Positions 42,951 through 52,906 of a DNA stretch of 64,000 nt are shown in pieces. Made by a program: the position numbers and the translations under genes. Positions within the stretch are counted from its first letter, which is position 1, and every line of letters begins with the position of its first letter. A model generated the notes under the pieces. The model was not told the origin of the DNA. It did no database searches and saw nothing but the letters and a program-made list of their open reading frames with translations. Source of the stretch: Gracilaria gracilis (taxonomy: Eukaryota; Rhodophyta; Florideophyceae; Gracilariales; Gracilariaceae); contig JARGSG010000029.1 in assembly GCA_030374805.1 (NCBI GenBank), positions 186,001-250,000 on the forward strand, given 5' to 3'.

Positions 42951-43667
42951 ATGATCACCACCGTCCTAAACGCCCTCTCCTCTGTGATCACAATTCCCGC
43001 CGAGCTCTTTGCCGTACTCATCAAACTTCTGCTCTTCGCATTGGCCATTCTACTTGCCAGATGCTTCGTCCGTAGTGCGACCAGGATTGACACCCGGAAT
43101 ATCACCACTTGCGGATGCAATTGCATCGTAATCAGTCCGTACAGCTCCAACGGTGTCAAAATGACTCACATTGCCGGCTGTCTCTACTGCGATCGTGCCA
43201 ACCATCTTAAAGTTGCCGCACAGCAAACTCTCACAACTCTTCGCAGCAAGCGTAACACTCAAGGCTTTTGGGCATTCACCGGAGCCACAATATCGTTTTT
43301 GGGTTCTTCAAAAACTGGATCCATCCTCGAAAACTTTCGTTGCAGTTCCGTTGGTGTGGCCGTCAAGACCGGTCGTTTTTTCTGCATCAACAACGCAGTC
43401 AATCGTCTCAAGCCATTTTTGTTTGACGTATTGGAAAACCGTCCGCGTATTTCAGGCTGTCGGTGTGATCCATCTGATTCTACTTCCTCTGTATCGGGAT
43501 TCTGCGATCTTTCGGGTGGAAAGTATGATGCTTTGATGAACAAAGCCCCTAATGGCCATGCGGTTAAACTTGATCGCAAAGAACTTCTCAGTCACTTTGT
43601 GTCCGAGATGGGTGAAGGGAGCACTTTGGTTAATGCGGCGCTAGGCTTCCTTGGCTTTTCGTTATGA
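42951..43667 (+). CDS. Membrane-anchored cysteine-rich protein, unknown family
   Basis: 238 residues from ATG at 42951. An N-terminal hydrophobic helix (FAVLIKLLLFALAILLA, about residues 21-37) is followed by a Cys-containing domain with CGCNC (53-57), CLYC, CSSVG and CRCDPSD. No homology that I recognise. It may be an anchored lumenal or cell-surface protein, or a tail facing the cytosol; orientation is not clear. A strong TATA box and CT-rich 5' leader indicate an expressed gene. The locus was duplicated; the second copy begins at 63657 after transposon insertions and has lost its start codon. Function unknown. Confidence 0.65.
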   Translation: MITTVLNALSSVITIPAELFAVLIKLLLFALAILLARCFVRSATRIDTRNITTCGCNCIVISPYSSNGVKMTHIAGCLYCDRANHLKVAAQQTLTTLRSKRNTQGFWAFTGATISFLGSSKTGSILENFRCSSVGVAVKTGRFFCINNAVNRLKPFLFDVLENRPRISGCRCDPSDSTSSVSGFCDLSGGKYDALMNKAPNGHAVKLDRKELLSHFVSEMGEGSTLVNAALGFLGFSL

Positions 43668-43754
43668 TTGGGCCAAGATACTACTGAGTGAATGAACTCA
43701 CATGGCACAATGGCTCATACGTTTCTAACATGAACTTCTCTGCTAGAATCTGGT

Positions 43755-44485
43755 TCAGTATTTGCCGAAGAGCTGGAGTGTAAAATTGAAACGGTTGTGA
43801 GGACGGTGAGATTGCAATGATGATGATCATAATAATGATAATATATTGGAGAGGGTAGGTGGCGCAAAGGAAGAGGAGACCGTGCGAGAGTCCGTGGCTT
43901 ACGTAATGAAGTTGGGGAATTGCGAATGCTTTGTGTCCATATGGTGTGTCTCGAGGAAGAGAAAAGGGCGCCTGTGCGCGGGAGGGGTGATCAGGTCGCG
44001 GGATCAGTCCGCGTTCATGGCCTTCGTAGATCTGCGAGAGGTAAGAGAAGGAACACGTAGATCAGCCCCGAAGGCTGAGTGGATGACATCGCCAGTTTTC
44101 GTTGTGTACTTTATACTATGAAGTTCATACCGTGCGTGTAAAACAGCACAGGGTAAAACTCTACCGTTGTACAACGGTGCACGTCGCGGGCTTTGATTAC
44201 TTCCCTCGTACCCATGCAATAACCCTTATATACAGGTACTTAATGAAGGTTAGACCGAACCAAAATAAGCGCCTCTATGTTAACAGGTGTTGAATGATGA
44301 GGCACTTGTAATGAAAACCGTGAGTGCGAATACTGATGCGCCTTTTGATGTAGATAGTTTGGGCAAAGGACATAGCTGAGAGTGGTTAATTTACGACGCA
44401 GGCCGCTTCACGCGAGGTGTTCAAGGTTCATTCGTAGGCGTTACACGGCTGTTGACCTTTAAAACAAGTATTAAACTAAACTGCC
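43755..44485. repeat. Dispersed upstream repeat, copy 3
   Basis: 43755-44205 matches 16638-17035 and 35310-35695; 44345-44485 matches 35790-35921. It contains a perfect 16-bp palindrome ACCGTTGTACAACGGT near 44163. No CBM20 coding sequence accompanies this copy. Confidence 0.7.
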
Positions 44486-44489
44486 ATAA

Positions 44490-44770
44490 CAATGCACTGG
44501 AAAGAGATTCGACAGCCTCGAAAACGCCATCGCCATTCACATCTTGAGCGAACGAGTCCGTGAAAGCATCGCCATTGGTATCATCATTTACGTCACTGGG
44601 AGCTCCAGATTGCTCGACAGTAGCACCTTGATTGACCTTGATTCACTTGATTGGATGAGATGGCGCCCTGAGCTTGGTTTCGCTGCCCGCATGGGCCCCA
44701 GCTGCGAATCTCATCCTTGGTCACACGGTCCAGTTCCTCCTTGTCGCCTTCGAGGGCTGCTGTGGTATAT
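44490..44770 (-). pseudogene. Coding remnant with EF-hand-like Asp-Gly repeats
   Basis: A minus-strand frame reads GAPSDVNDDTNGDAFTDSFA then QDVNGDGVFEAVESL. Both stretches fit the D-x-N-G-D-x loop of EF-hands or dockerins. A second frame just upstream reads LEGDKEELDRVTKDEIRSW. A TGA and a frame change separate them, so this is either a decayed gene or exons of a spliced one whose first exon could be the 25-codon ORF at 45065. Confidence 0.3.
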
Positions 44771-44842
44771 TTCGATCAAAGAATCGATACGGCACCAAGA
44801 AAGAGATTGTCAGAAGGCTCTGTCTCTGCTCTCTGACCTCCT

Positions 44843-44865
44843 CTGATCGCGACTGCCGCGATCAG
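44843..44865. other. 9-bp perfect inverted repeat
   Basis: CTGATCGCG and CGCGATCAG around a 5-nt loop. Confidence 0.5.
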
Positions 44866-44987
44866 GCACTTTTAATAGTAGCGCAGACTACCAGTCTGGT
44901 ACCACAGTGAAGATCTTCTCCATGCTAATTAAGCCACGGAGCGTGTTCGCGCTCCGGGCGCTTCGAATTAAACCTAATCTACGGGCT

Positions 44988-45065
44988 CTAACTTGTTACA
45001 ACTGCTTTCCCCATCTTGGCAGACTTCTTCAGCGCCTTGAGTCCGAGAGAGACTGGGCCCATCAT
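44988..45065 (-). CDS. Possible 25-aa peptide or first exon behind a TATA box
   Basis: ATG ATG GGC starts MMGPVSLGLKALKKSAKMG and ends at 44988. A TATATAAA lies upstream at 45184-45191, a typical distance for a short leader. The peptide is basic. It is too short for confidence and may be exon 1 of the remnant at 44490-44770. Confidence 0.25.
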   Translation of the reverse strand: MMGPVSLGLKALKKSAKMGKAVVTS

Positions 45066-45270
45066 AGTGGTTGCAGACGATTGGTGGGTAAGCTGGTGGT
45101 GTGGTGAATCGGTGAAGAGCGAGATGGTTTGCGATAGGAGAGAAGAGAAAGAAGAAGCGGGCCGAATAATGGGAGAGAGATAATTTATATAGGGTGTGGC
45201 ATCTTTTGTGCCAGCCGCACTGGGTGCGATGAAGAAGGGGAGATAGCAAGTGGGATGAACAGCAAAGCGC

Positions 45271-45851
45271 ATGCTGGGCGGTGTATCGTACGTAATGCAT
45301 TACGTAACATCGTCAGCAAGGACGCTGTTGATCTGCGCCGGTTGTTGGACCAGATTTCGATGGAGTAGATGCAATTTGTGCATTAGAATGTGACCCCATT
45401 GCTGTGGTCTATGCCAGAATGCTGAAAATGTAGATCCAACCGTTAGCAAGCCGTTGCTTTGAAAAGCATTGAAGCACACGCCTCGAAGAGTTATTGTTGC
45501 CAATAGCATTTCGTTGCCCTCGGTTGATCAAAAGGTTAACAGTTGGAGCAGATGCTTCCAATAATCAGACATTTACCAGCACCGCCCAGCCATGAACGGA
45601 ACGCTGCGTGTGCGCCCCAGCCTCTTGAGTTGAGCCTCTTGAGATTGCTGTACTGTATGCCCCACCAGAGTCCATCTCGCCGGCGTGTTAAAGCTAAGGT
45701 TATATCTATCATACTGTACACGAAACTTTTAGATAGAGATCGTGCCAAGTGCACTTGCTGGCGAGTATCTCGCGACGTTTTTTCTTTTGTGGGGCAGCAG
45801 TGATCACGCCCCATGATTCATGCCATGGCATGTAAATCAACCCACGTAATA
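45271..45851 (+). repeat. Second copy of the Cys-rich-gene promoter block, cut by mariner
   Basis: Follows 42319-42795 and stops at the TA (45850-45851) where the mariner element begins. It contains an 18-bp perfect palindrome TACGTAATGCATTACGTA at 45289-45306, imperfect in copy 1. Confidence 0.8.
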
Positions 45852-46184
45852 CAGTCAGCGAAACTTCTTTATCTCAAAAAACACAACGGACATTTTCGTC
45901 GCAAGCTGACGCCCTATAACAATATAATTATGCAAGCAGTAGTGTAGTGCATGGTACATTGCCCAGATAAACCGCCGTCCTGCACAGGCAATCTAATGAA
46001 AAACGAATGCCAATAAAGCAAACGAAGTTTATTTATCACAGCAAAATTTTATAACTGCATAAAAAACAATAATCATGTGAGAGTGTGAAAATGAGGAAGA
46101 AGGGCGAGGAGGAAGAGCGATAAGCAGAAAGCAGAGTATATTTATTATTGCATACAGTAGCAAATATGCATTATATTTTATATT

Positions 46185-46760
46185 CTATATCCCATATCGC
46201 TCGTGCACTTCCCGCAACTCGTGGAGCAGTCGGGCCAGGATGGCCACAGCCCCGCGAGGCAGCTCCTCTTCGACTACGCGGATGGCGTCGTGCCATCCGC
46301 GAAGGTAGGAGCTGGAAGGGCGCCCAGCGGCACTTCCACCACATATGCGACGACGGCGACTAATCCGCCTGGCCGCATCTCGAGGCTGCGGACTTCCACG
46401 CCTCGGACTGTGCACGGCAGGGACATATCGCACGAAGCGAACGGAGTCCCCACCAGACGACGAGGCGGCTCGGGGTACCGGCGGCGGCGAGAAGTGCGGG
46501 GAGTTTGCGGGCGGCGACGACAGTAGCGGAGGCGGCGACGGGGGCGGCGGCGGCAGTAACGGCAATGGCAGTCCATGAGGGCTGTCAGGCGAAATGACGA
46601 CGGGACGCGGAGCACCAGGATGGAAACGTGCCATGGTGTTGGCAACGAAGACGTCGACCGCATACCACTTCTCCCCGCTACCCCTGAAATACACGTGCAA
46701 CCGAAGCGTCACCGTGTGAACGCCAACACTAAGTACATCCGTGGACTTCCAACGCAGCAT
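46185..46760 (-). CDS. Antisense 191-aa ORF in the 5' LTR of element C
   Basis: From ATG at 46760: MLRWKSTDVLSVGVHTVTLR, then a beta-rich stretch RLHVYFRGSGEKWYAVDVFV, a proline/serine-rich middle and a helical end (AVAILARLLHELREVHERYG). It is kept open and nearly identical in the other LTR (54513-55088). No family recognised. The region is GC-rich, so chance is possible, but the first 60 residues look like a folded protein. Confidence 0.4.
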   Translation of the reverse strand: MLRWKSTDVLSVGVHTVTLRLHVYFRGSGEKWYAVDVFVANTMARFHPGAPRPVVISPDSPHGLPLPLLPPPPPSPPPLLSSPPANSPHFSPPPVPRAASSSGGDSVRFVRYVPAVHSPRRGSPQPRDAARRISRRRRICGGSAAGRPSSSYLRGWHDAIRVVEEELPRGAVAILARLLHELREVHERYGI

Positions 46761-47377
46761 GCACTCAATGCAAAGAGAAGCCCCGGCACCCTCCCCACAC
46801 TACGAATATCACCTAGACGCCTCCTGAGAATGACCTAACCACCAACTAACTCTACTCTAAGGATATATCCAAGGACGGAGGGAATTTTCTTACGAGTACA
46901 CTTCATGTACAAATCGTGCACTATCAGTGCAAAGTTCGTGTAATCAGTCGTGTGATGTGGAATGAACCCGGACAACAAGGAAATACACGGAGAAGAGGTG
47001 AAATGGCGATGTTCATGGAATATAACCCCTTCAAATTCCCGCCGCCCACTAATGCTATTTTCGGCAGCGAAAACTGCTCGATAGATTCCCTTGAAACTTG
47101 CTGTATCGTGTACGTAACGGATGATCTTCCCGAATCAGGTTTCAGATTGAAGTGATCATGAACTCTCGCGGACTTGGAAATTGTGCCAACAAAGCATTAT
47201 CTTTGCGACAAGTTGTCTGTTACCCGAAGAAACTATTATGTGGCTGCGAGCAACTAGTAAGGCTACACTGGTTACACAATCATGCATGAGAACTGCATCT
47301 GGGTTACATCTTGTTACCCATGGTTTACAAAAAATTGTACCGTCGATATTCAGCTGGATTCGAAGGTCTCCATCGTC

Positions 47378-47384
47378 TATATAA
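47378..47384 (+). promoter_or_regulatory. LTR promoter TATA box of element C
   Basis: TATATAA followed by G, sense to gag-pol; the same word lies at 55704-55710 in the 3' LTR. Confidence 0.6.
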
Positions 47385-47414
47385 GCCATGCCCAACTTCA
47401 GATTCTCATCTTCG

Positions 47415-47453
47415 ACCACCACCACCACCACCACCACCACCACCACCACCACC
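47415..47453 (+). repeat. (ACC)n microsatellite in LTR
   Basis: Thirteen ACC units here. The partner LTR (55741-55776) has twelve, one of them changed to ATC. Its poly-His, poly-Thr and poly-Val frames are not genes. Confidence 0.9.
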
Positions 47454-47965
47454 AACACAGGCTCAACAAACCCCCCCTTTCTTTCAGAAACGCAATCATT
47501 GCTTGTTTCCCTCGTTCCATTGATTTGTTTCCCCCTTTCTTTTCTTTCATTCTGCTTGGCCGCGGAGTGGTCCGGCCTTTCCCTTCCACGTTCACCACTT
47601 GTCACTTACATCTGCGAACTGGCTCCCCCTTCGTTCGTCTATAATTGGTCTCGAGATTAATTGTAAGCCTACTAAGTTCGCGCCTGAAGTTTGACGTAGA
47701 GCTTTTACCGTATCGTTCGAGTCTCCTTCTGAAGTTTGTTGGGGACTTCAGCCGTTCGTAGCTATTCACCGACAGGGCGCGAATAGCTCGCTTTGTTCGT
47801 TATAAGTATCACTGGCACCACCGTGTGCCATCTCAATACTCATAGATTGGGCTATTCAGCGGCTTACGCTGTTACTCATCGCCTTCATAGGCTGGTACCC
47901 CCTGGCATTCTAGTCTTGTTCTGGGTTGTCACCACCCGCGTCGTTTAGCCAACGTGGCCACAAAA

Positions 47966-50900
47966 ATGACGCCCACATGGTACCCCCAGCAGGGCCTCGT
48001 GCCTCGTGAGTCTGTTATGTCTTTCAATGGAACTTCTGTCGATGTAAGGAAGTTCCTCTTCTACTTTGAGAATGTGGCAGCAGCCGGTGTTGATAACGCC
48101 GACCGGGCCGTCAAGTTGTTGGGTTTCCTTGAAGGAGAAATCTTTGATTTCTTCTATGATAACTACGCTGTTAATGGTTCACTGTCAGCCGAAGCAAAGG
48201 ATTTCGCTAAGGTAAAAGCTGCTCTGATTGAGCGCTTCGGAACTGTGGAAGAACCGGCGGAAAGAATTCGTCGAGCGGTGTCAGCCCGTCTGGATTATGG
48301 GGACTTGCTGGGTTCATTGAAGAAAATGGACTCGTTCTTCGAACAGGCCGGTTTCAACTCGAAAGCAAAGTTCGGGTTGCTCCGAAATGCCGTCATGGAA
48401 TATGCAGATTTAGCGCAATTTGTGATCTTCCGTGGAGCAGATGACTATGTCGCGTTGAAGAGCCTGGTTAAGGCTTTTGTTGGAGGAAAGAAAGCCTTGG
48501 GGTCATATGGAGCCCTGAGTGCTTTACCACCGGCCAAGAAGATTCTGCAAAGGACAAAGGAAGCCCCTCGAGGTGTCTCAGCCCCTCTTGAAGATAGAGT
48601 GGAGAAGCTTGCCGAACAGATGACTCAATTGCATCTATTGGTGAAGAAGACACAAAATACTGGTCGTCCCGAAGCCGAGAAGTTCTGCTCTTATTGTAAT
48701 CAACCTGGCCATTATGTCAACCGTTGTGAACTAAACCCACATCGGAATACCCGTTGTGGTAACTGTGGCAAAATAGGACACTCATCTGTCACCTGCTGGA
48801 AAAGACCACCGATTAATGAGGAGAAGAAGGTGTCCTTTGAAGGCGTGAAATCGGAGTCGAATGCTGAGAAGGCTCTGCAGAAGAAATCAAATCAGCAGAA
48901 GCCGAATCAGAATCAAGTCTCAGTCATCATCAATGAATCTTCAGATGATGAAGATCTGGTTGCCGCGACCAAGAGAGATGCAGAAGGTGCCCCACTTCCA
49001 AAGCAATCCAGAACTGGTCCCCTTTCCGGCATCTCTCCAATTATGTTCCCCGAAACGCAGTCCACCACCACCAAGGATGTACGTAGGAGTTCTTCAAAAG
49101 TCCGAGACGCTAGCTCGAGAAAGACGAAGCCCAAGCATAAGAAGATCAAGATCCAAGAACACATTGGCAAGTACAATGTATACGAAGAGCTAGCGACAGC
49201 CCCTTCCGGTATCACCTTCGGACAACTTGCTAGAGGAGATGCGGATGAAGCCAAGAAGAATCTACGCCGTATCCTCTCTGGTAGCCTCTCGGGGAGACGA
49301 GTGAGCTTTGCTAGTACTTCGACGCTTCCACCGGCCCTCCGGGTCGTTAATGTGTCGCTGTATGGTACAAAGTCCCAAGCTCTATTAGATTCGGGAGCAG
49401 TTCCCAATCTTATGTCAGCTTCGCTTGGTCACAAACTCTCATTGGAACTGAAGCCTTCCAATAGAAGAATCGTTGTTGCAGATGGGACAAAGTCTCTAGT
49501 TCGGGGAAGCATCAAGAACGTTCCGGTGGAATTTGGCACCTTACGTATACCATTAAGTTTCTTAGTGGTAGAAAATCCTCCGTTTCATGTTATCATTGGA
49601 TGCCCCACCTTGGAAGCGATTCAAGCTTGTCTAGATCTTGGAGCTCAAGAATTCTCTATGTCTTTCAAGGGAAAATCTACAGTGCTTCCTCTCGATCATC
49701 ACAGGCCTGAAGTAGAGTGCTTTGAGAATCTCTCGGACACGGACAGTGAAGATTTTACTTCCGATTCTGATTTGTTTTCAACCGGTAGCGATACTGAAAG
49801 CGATTATGAAGATTCTGAAGAATTCCCAAGAAGGAAAGTGGACAGTTTGGAGTATGCTCTTACCTCTATTGAAGACCGAAGACTTCCGGCACGTGTTGAG
49901 CTAGAAAATCCAATATCATCCTCAAGCCTCGCTGAATCGGGCAACGTTGCGAGAAGGCCAATGCAAGACCTCCAAGATGAGATCCAGGAGTTGGCCATCG
50001 GGACTGATGAACAAGAACCTCTTCTTCGTCGAACCCAACCAGTTAAAAACCTCGCTAGCTACGAACAAGTAGCAGAACACGCGCTAAGTAGTTCTGAAGA
50101 TGAGTCAGCCCAGTCGGAGCCTGTTCATGAGCGCATTCTCCCTATCCGAAATGACGTTGAGCTTCTCCGGGCTGAGGAACCGAATGAGCGGCCTGATAAC
50201 TTAATCTTCAGGGTTTATCGACGTTACCCCCGACTTGCTCCAGGTGATCCAATTCCTCCACATGTGTCTGAGCTGCCTTATGGGAATATGGGTATCCTAG
50301 AGTTGGATCCAGAAGGATCCCAGATTGTTCGGTTCGATGAAGGTTGGCCAATCCCCGACAATGGGAATAGTCGCCCCTTGGAAACCCTTCCGCCCCCGCC
50401 AAGGGCTGGGGACATCGTCACCTATGCAGCATCAGAAAGCCCTGACAGCATGAACGAGGAAGGGCCCAATTCATCCTCCTTTCAGAATCCAGAAACCGAT
50501 ACTAGTGTTCAAGAGTATACCGTCAACGCAACTTTGGTGGACGGAAACGGAGAAGAGACTAATGATCAAAGTGCAGCTGGAAATCAGGAAACCGAAGAAA
50601 CCGTAAATGAAGAAGAAGTCAACATCTCCTCGCCAGAGGAGCTACACATACCTGATTCTCCGCTGTATCGTGATCCTGTTCTAACAATACCGATTAAGGA
50701 TGAAGTTAAGTTGCTTCCCATGGATAATGAAGGGATGATTAATGACTTTATCGATGTTCGCGTTCAGATCCGATATCCAGTCCCTCTTCCTGCACACCCA
50801 CCACATCTTGGAGTACACAATATGCCTTTCAATCGTGTAGGAACGTTGGAGGAAGATGATGACGGTCTGTATGTCATTGCATTCGAAGAAGAGGTACCCC

Positions 50901-52906
50901 AGGATGAGTTTACAGAGCAACCTCCTTTTCCCTGCGATGAAGGTCCGAACATGGTTGAGAACCAACCCGAAGAGATGAATCCAAGACTCATCCCTGAGGA
51001 AAGACAAATTTCAACAGAAGAAATTTGTCCAGTAACAGATGTTCAGAATTCAGAACAGAATCCTATCGCGAAAGGAGGGCTTGAGTGTACCTTGGACGGT
51101 CAAGACATTCCACCCTCAATTGATCGTATGACCATCATCCTTAACAGGCTTTCCCACCTACCAAAAAATGTGCAGACCAAGATTGCGACTTTGCTTACCG
51201 ATTCAGATGTTATTGCATGGTCCCTTTATGATTTACGACCGGTGGACGTACCTATTATGCATGAGTTCTCGCTGAACACAACCTCTCCAATACACTCGAG
51301 AGTCAGAAGATTGCCGCCACGATATAACGAAGTCGTCAAGAATGAAGTGGATAAGATGTTATCTGCCGGTATCATCAAGCCTTCGATTTCTCCTTGGTCT
51401 TTCCCCGTCGTCATCGCAACCAAAAAGGACGGGAAACCAAGATTCTGCGTGGATTACCGCGCTTTGAATCAGGTGATGAAAGCTGATCGCTGGCCTTTAC
51501 CCAACATCGAACAGATATTCGATGACCTAGGCTCTGCTTCCTTCTTCACGACTCTTGACCTCTTCTCGGGATATTGGCAGATACGAATGGCCCCTCAGTG
51601 TAAGGAGATAACCACTTTCGTCTGTCGCCAAGGAACCTTTCAATTTGAAGTAATGCCGTTTGGCCTAATGAATGCCCCATCAACCTTTCAGAGAATGATG
51701 GACTCAATCCTCAGCCGATATCCATTTGTTCGAGTGTACGTGGATGACGTTGTGATATTCTCCAATAGTCTTGATGAGCACATGGACCACGTCAAACGGG
51801 TCTTAGGAACGATTTCCTCATATGGATTGAAGATTAAGATCACGAAGTGTGATTTTGCTCAATCGCAGATTCATCTTCTTGGGCACATAGTGAATCAAGA
51901 TGGAGTGTCCGTAGACGTCAGGAAGATCGAAGCAATTCAAGCGGCGCAAGTTCCCACCACTGCTACTGAGTTAAGAAGCTTCCTCGGACTTGCCGGATAT
52001 TACCGACGCTTCATTTCACATTTAGCTGAAACTGCAGCACCTTTGCATGCTTCCACCTCAGGCTCCGGACGACTGGAGTTCACGTCTGATATGTTGGATG
52101 CATTCAACACCTTGAAGAAAAAACTCTCCAGCCCGCCTGTTCTGGCATTTCCAGATTTCGAAAACCCGTTCCGCGTGGAGACGGATGCATCTTCTGTCGC
52201 ATTAGGAGCGGTGCTCGCCCAAAAGAAATCTGATGGCATGTTCCATCCCATACAATATGCAAGCAAAACCATGACAGCAGCTGAAAGGAAGTACTCTGTG
52301 TGTGAACAAGAAGCTCTGGCAGTTATCTTTGCGTTGAAGAAGTTTAGAATGTACTTGCTCGGTTCCCAACCGTTTCAACTAATTACGGATCACCAAGCAT
52401 TGAAGTATGCTTTCACAAAGAAAGATGTACATGGCAGATTGGCTAGATGGCTAGATTTTCTTGCTGAGTATGAGTTTGAAATCGTATATCGCTCAGGTGA
52501 TAAGAATAAGGCTGCGGATTATCTCTCTCGATACGGAGCAACAGAAAAAGATTTGGCTCCCGCTCAAGCTGCAGTTGTGATGACCTCTACGACATCAGCG
52601 TTCGAAGGATTAGAGCCATATTTCGCTAATATTGGCCGACATCTAAGTCAAATGGACATTGATGAACCAAACCCCAAGGTCAGAGGTGCTATCAAACGAA
52701 GTGCGAAGAAGTTTATCGTATGGAACATGCGCCTGTATCGGCAGACATCTTCTGGTTTAAGGTTAGTTCCATTCATGAAGGACAGGCTTCTTATCCTCCG
52801 TACATTTCATGATGACATTGGACATTGGGATCCTGCAGCTACTAGAAAGTACATTTCGGATCGATTCTGCTGCCAAATGTCTACTCGGAAGTCACCGACT
52901 ACTTGA
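47966..52906 (+). CDS. gag-pol: Gag-pol polyprotein of element C (gag, PR, RT, RNase H)
   Basis: ATG at 47966 lies inside the LTR; a GTG at 47954 is in frame. Positions counted from 47954: capsid-like gag to about 200; two CCHC knuckles, CSYCNQPGHYVNRC and CGNCGKIGHSSVTC, near 245-282; protease LLDSGAVPNLMS near 476; a long acidic, low-complexity spacer from about 600 to 1040; RT with VVIATKKDGKPRFCVDYRAL and YVDD near 1261; RNase H ETDASSVALGAVLAQ near 1407 to ADYLSR near 1530; the beginning of the integrase finger (DDIGHWDPAATRKYI). It ends at 52906 after a frameshift near 52865. No stop between gag and pol: a single fused ORF, unlike elements A and B. Confidence 0.92.
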   Translation: MTPTWYPQQGLVPRESVMSFNGTSVDVRKFLFYFENVAAAGVDNADRAVKLLGFLEGEIFDFFYDNYAVNGSLSAEAKDFAKVKAALIERFGTVEEPAERIRRAVSARLDYGDLLGSLKKMDSFFEQAGFNSKAKFGLLRNAVMEYADLAQFVIFRGADDYVALKSLVKAFVGGKKALGSYGALSALPPAKKILQRTKEAPRGVSAPLEDRVEKLAEQMTQLHLLVKKTQNTGRPEAEKFCSYCNQPGHYVNRCELNPHRNTRCGNCGKIGHSSVTCWKRPPINEEKKVSFEGVKSESNAEKALQKKSNQQKPNQNQVSVIINESSDDEDLVAATKRDAEGAPLPKQSRTGPLSGISPIMFPETQSTTTKDVRRSSSKVRDASSRKTKPKHKKIKIQEHIGKYNVYEELATAPSGITFGQLARGDADEAKKNLRRILSGSLSGRRVSFASTSTLPPALRVVNVSLYGTKSQALLDSGAVPNLMSASLGHKLSLELKPSNRRIVVADGTKSLVRGSIKNVPVEFGTLRIPLSFLVVENPPFHVIIGCPTLEAIQACLDLGAQEFSMSFKGKSTVLPLDHHRPEVECFENLSDTDSEDFTSDSDLFSTGSDTESDYEDSEEFPRRKVDSLEYALTSIEDRRLPARVELENPISSSSLAESGNVARRPMQDLQDEIQELAIGTDEQEPLLRRTQPVKNLASYEQVAEHALSSSEDESAQSEPVHERILPIRNDVELLRAEEPNERPDNLIFRVYRRYPRLAPGDPIPPHVSELPYGNMGILELDPEGSQIVRFDEGWPIPDNGNSRPLETLPPPPRAGDIVTYAASESPDSMNEEGPNSSSFQNPETDTSVQEYTVNATLVDGNGEETNDQSAAGNQETEETVNEEEVNISSPEELHIPDSPLYRDPVLTIPIKDEVKLLPMDNEGMINDFIDVRVQIRYPVPLPAHPPHLGVHNMPFNRVGTLEEDDDGLYVIAFEEEVPQDEFTEQPPFPCDEGPNMVENQPEEMNPRLIPEERQISTEEICPVTDVQNSEQNPIAKGGLECTLDGQDIPPSIDRMTIILNRLSHLPKNVQTKIATLLTDSDVIAWSLYDLRPVDVPIMHEFSLNTTSPIHSRVRRLPPRYNEVVKNEVDKMLSAGIIKPSISPWSFPVVIATKKDGKPRFCVDYRALNQVMKADRWPLPNIEQIFDDLGSASFFTTLDLFSGYWQIRMAPQCKEITTFVCRQGTFQFEVMPFGLMNAPSTFQRMMDSILSRYPFVRVYVDDVVIFSNSLDEHMDHVKRVLGTISSYGLKIKITKCDFAQSQIHLLGHIVNQDGVSVDVRKIEAIQAAQVPTTATELRSFLGLAGYYRRFISHLAETAAPLHASTSGSGRLEFTSDMLDAFNTLKKKLSSPPVLAFPDFENPFRVETDASSVALGAVLAQKKSDGMFHPIQYASKTMTAAERKYSVCEQEALAVIFALKKFRMYLLGSQPFQLITDHQALKYAFTKKDVHGRLARWLDFLAEYEFEIVYRSGDKNKAADYLSRYGATEKDLAPAQAAVVMTSTTSAFEGLEPYFANIGRHLSQMDIDEPNPKVRGAIKRSAKKFIVWNMRLYRQTSSGLRLVPFMKDRLLILRTFHDDIGHWDPAATRKYISDRFCCQMSTRKSPTT
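47978..47994 (+). other. Primer-binding site of element C
   Basis: TGGTACCCCCAGCAGGG follows the LTR directly, beginning with TGG; it is also translated as part of gag. Confidence 0.65.

Larger units (their letters stand above)
46076..47977 (+). repeat. 5' LTR of element C
   Basis: 1,902 bp. It holds a TATA box TATATAA at 47378-47384, an (ACC)13 microsatellite at 47415-47453 and the ATG of gag-pol at 47966. A second, antisense ORF lies in its first third. Confidence 0.93.

Noticed and set aside
47156-47605. 149-codon frame with a poly-Val run, and its copy at 55482-55928
   Set aside because: Created by the (ACC)n microsatellite in the LTR; the poly-His, poly-Pro and poly-Thr frames have the same cause.
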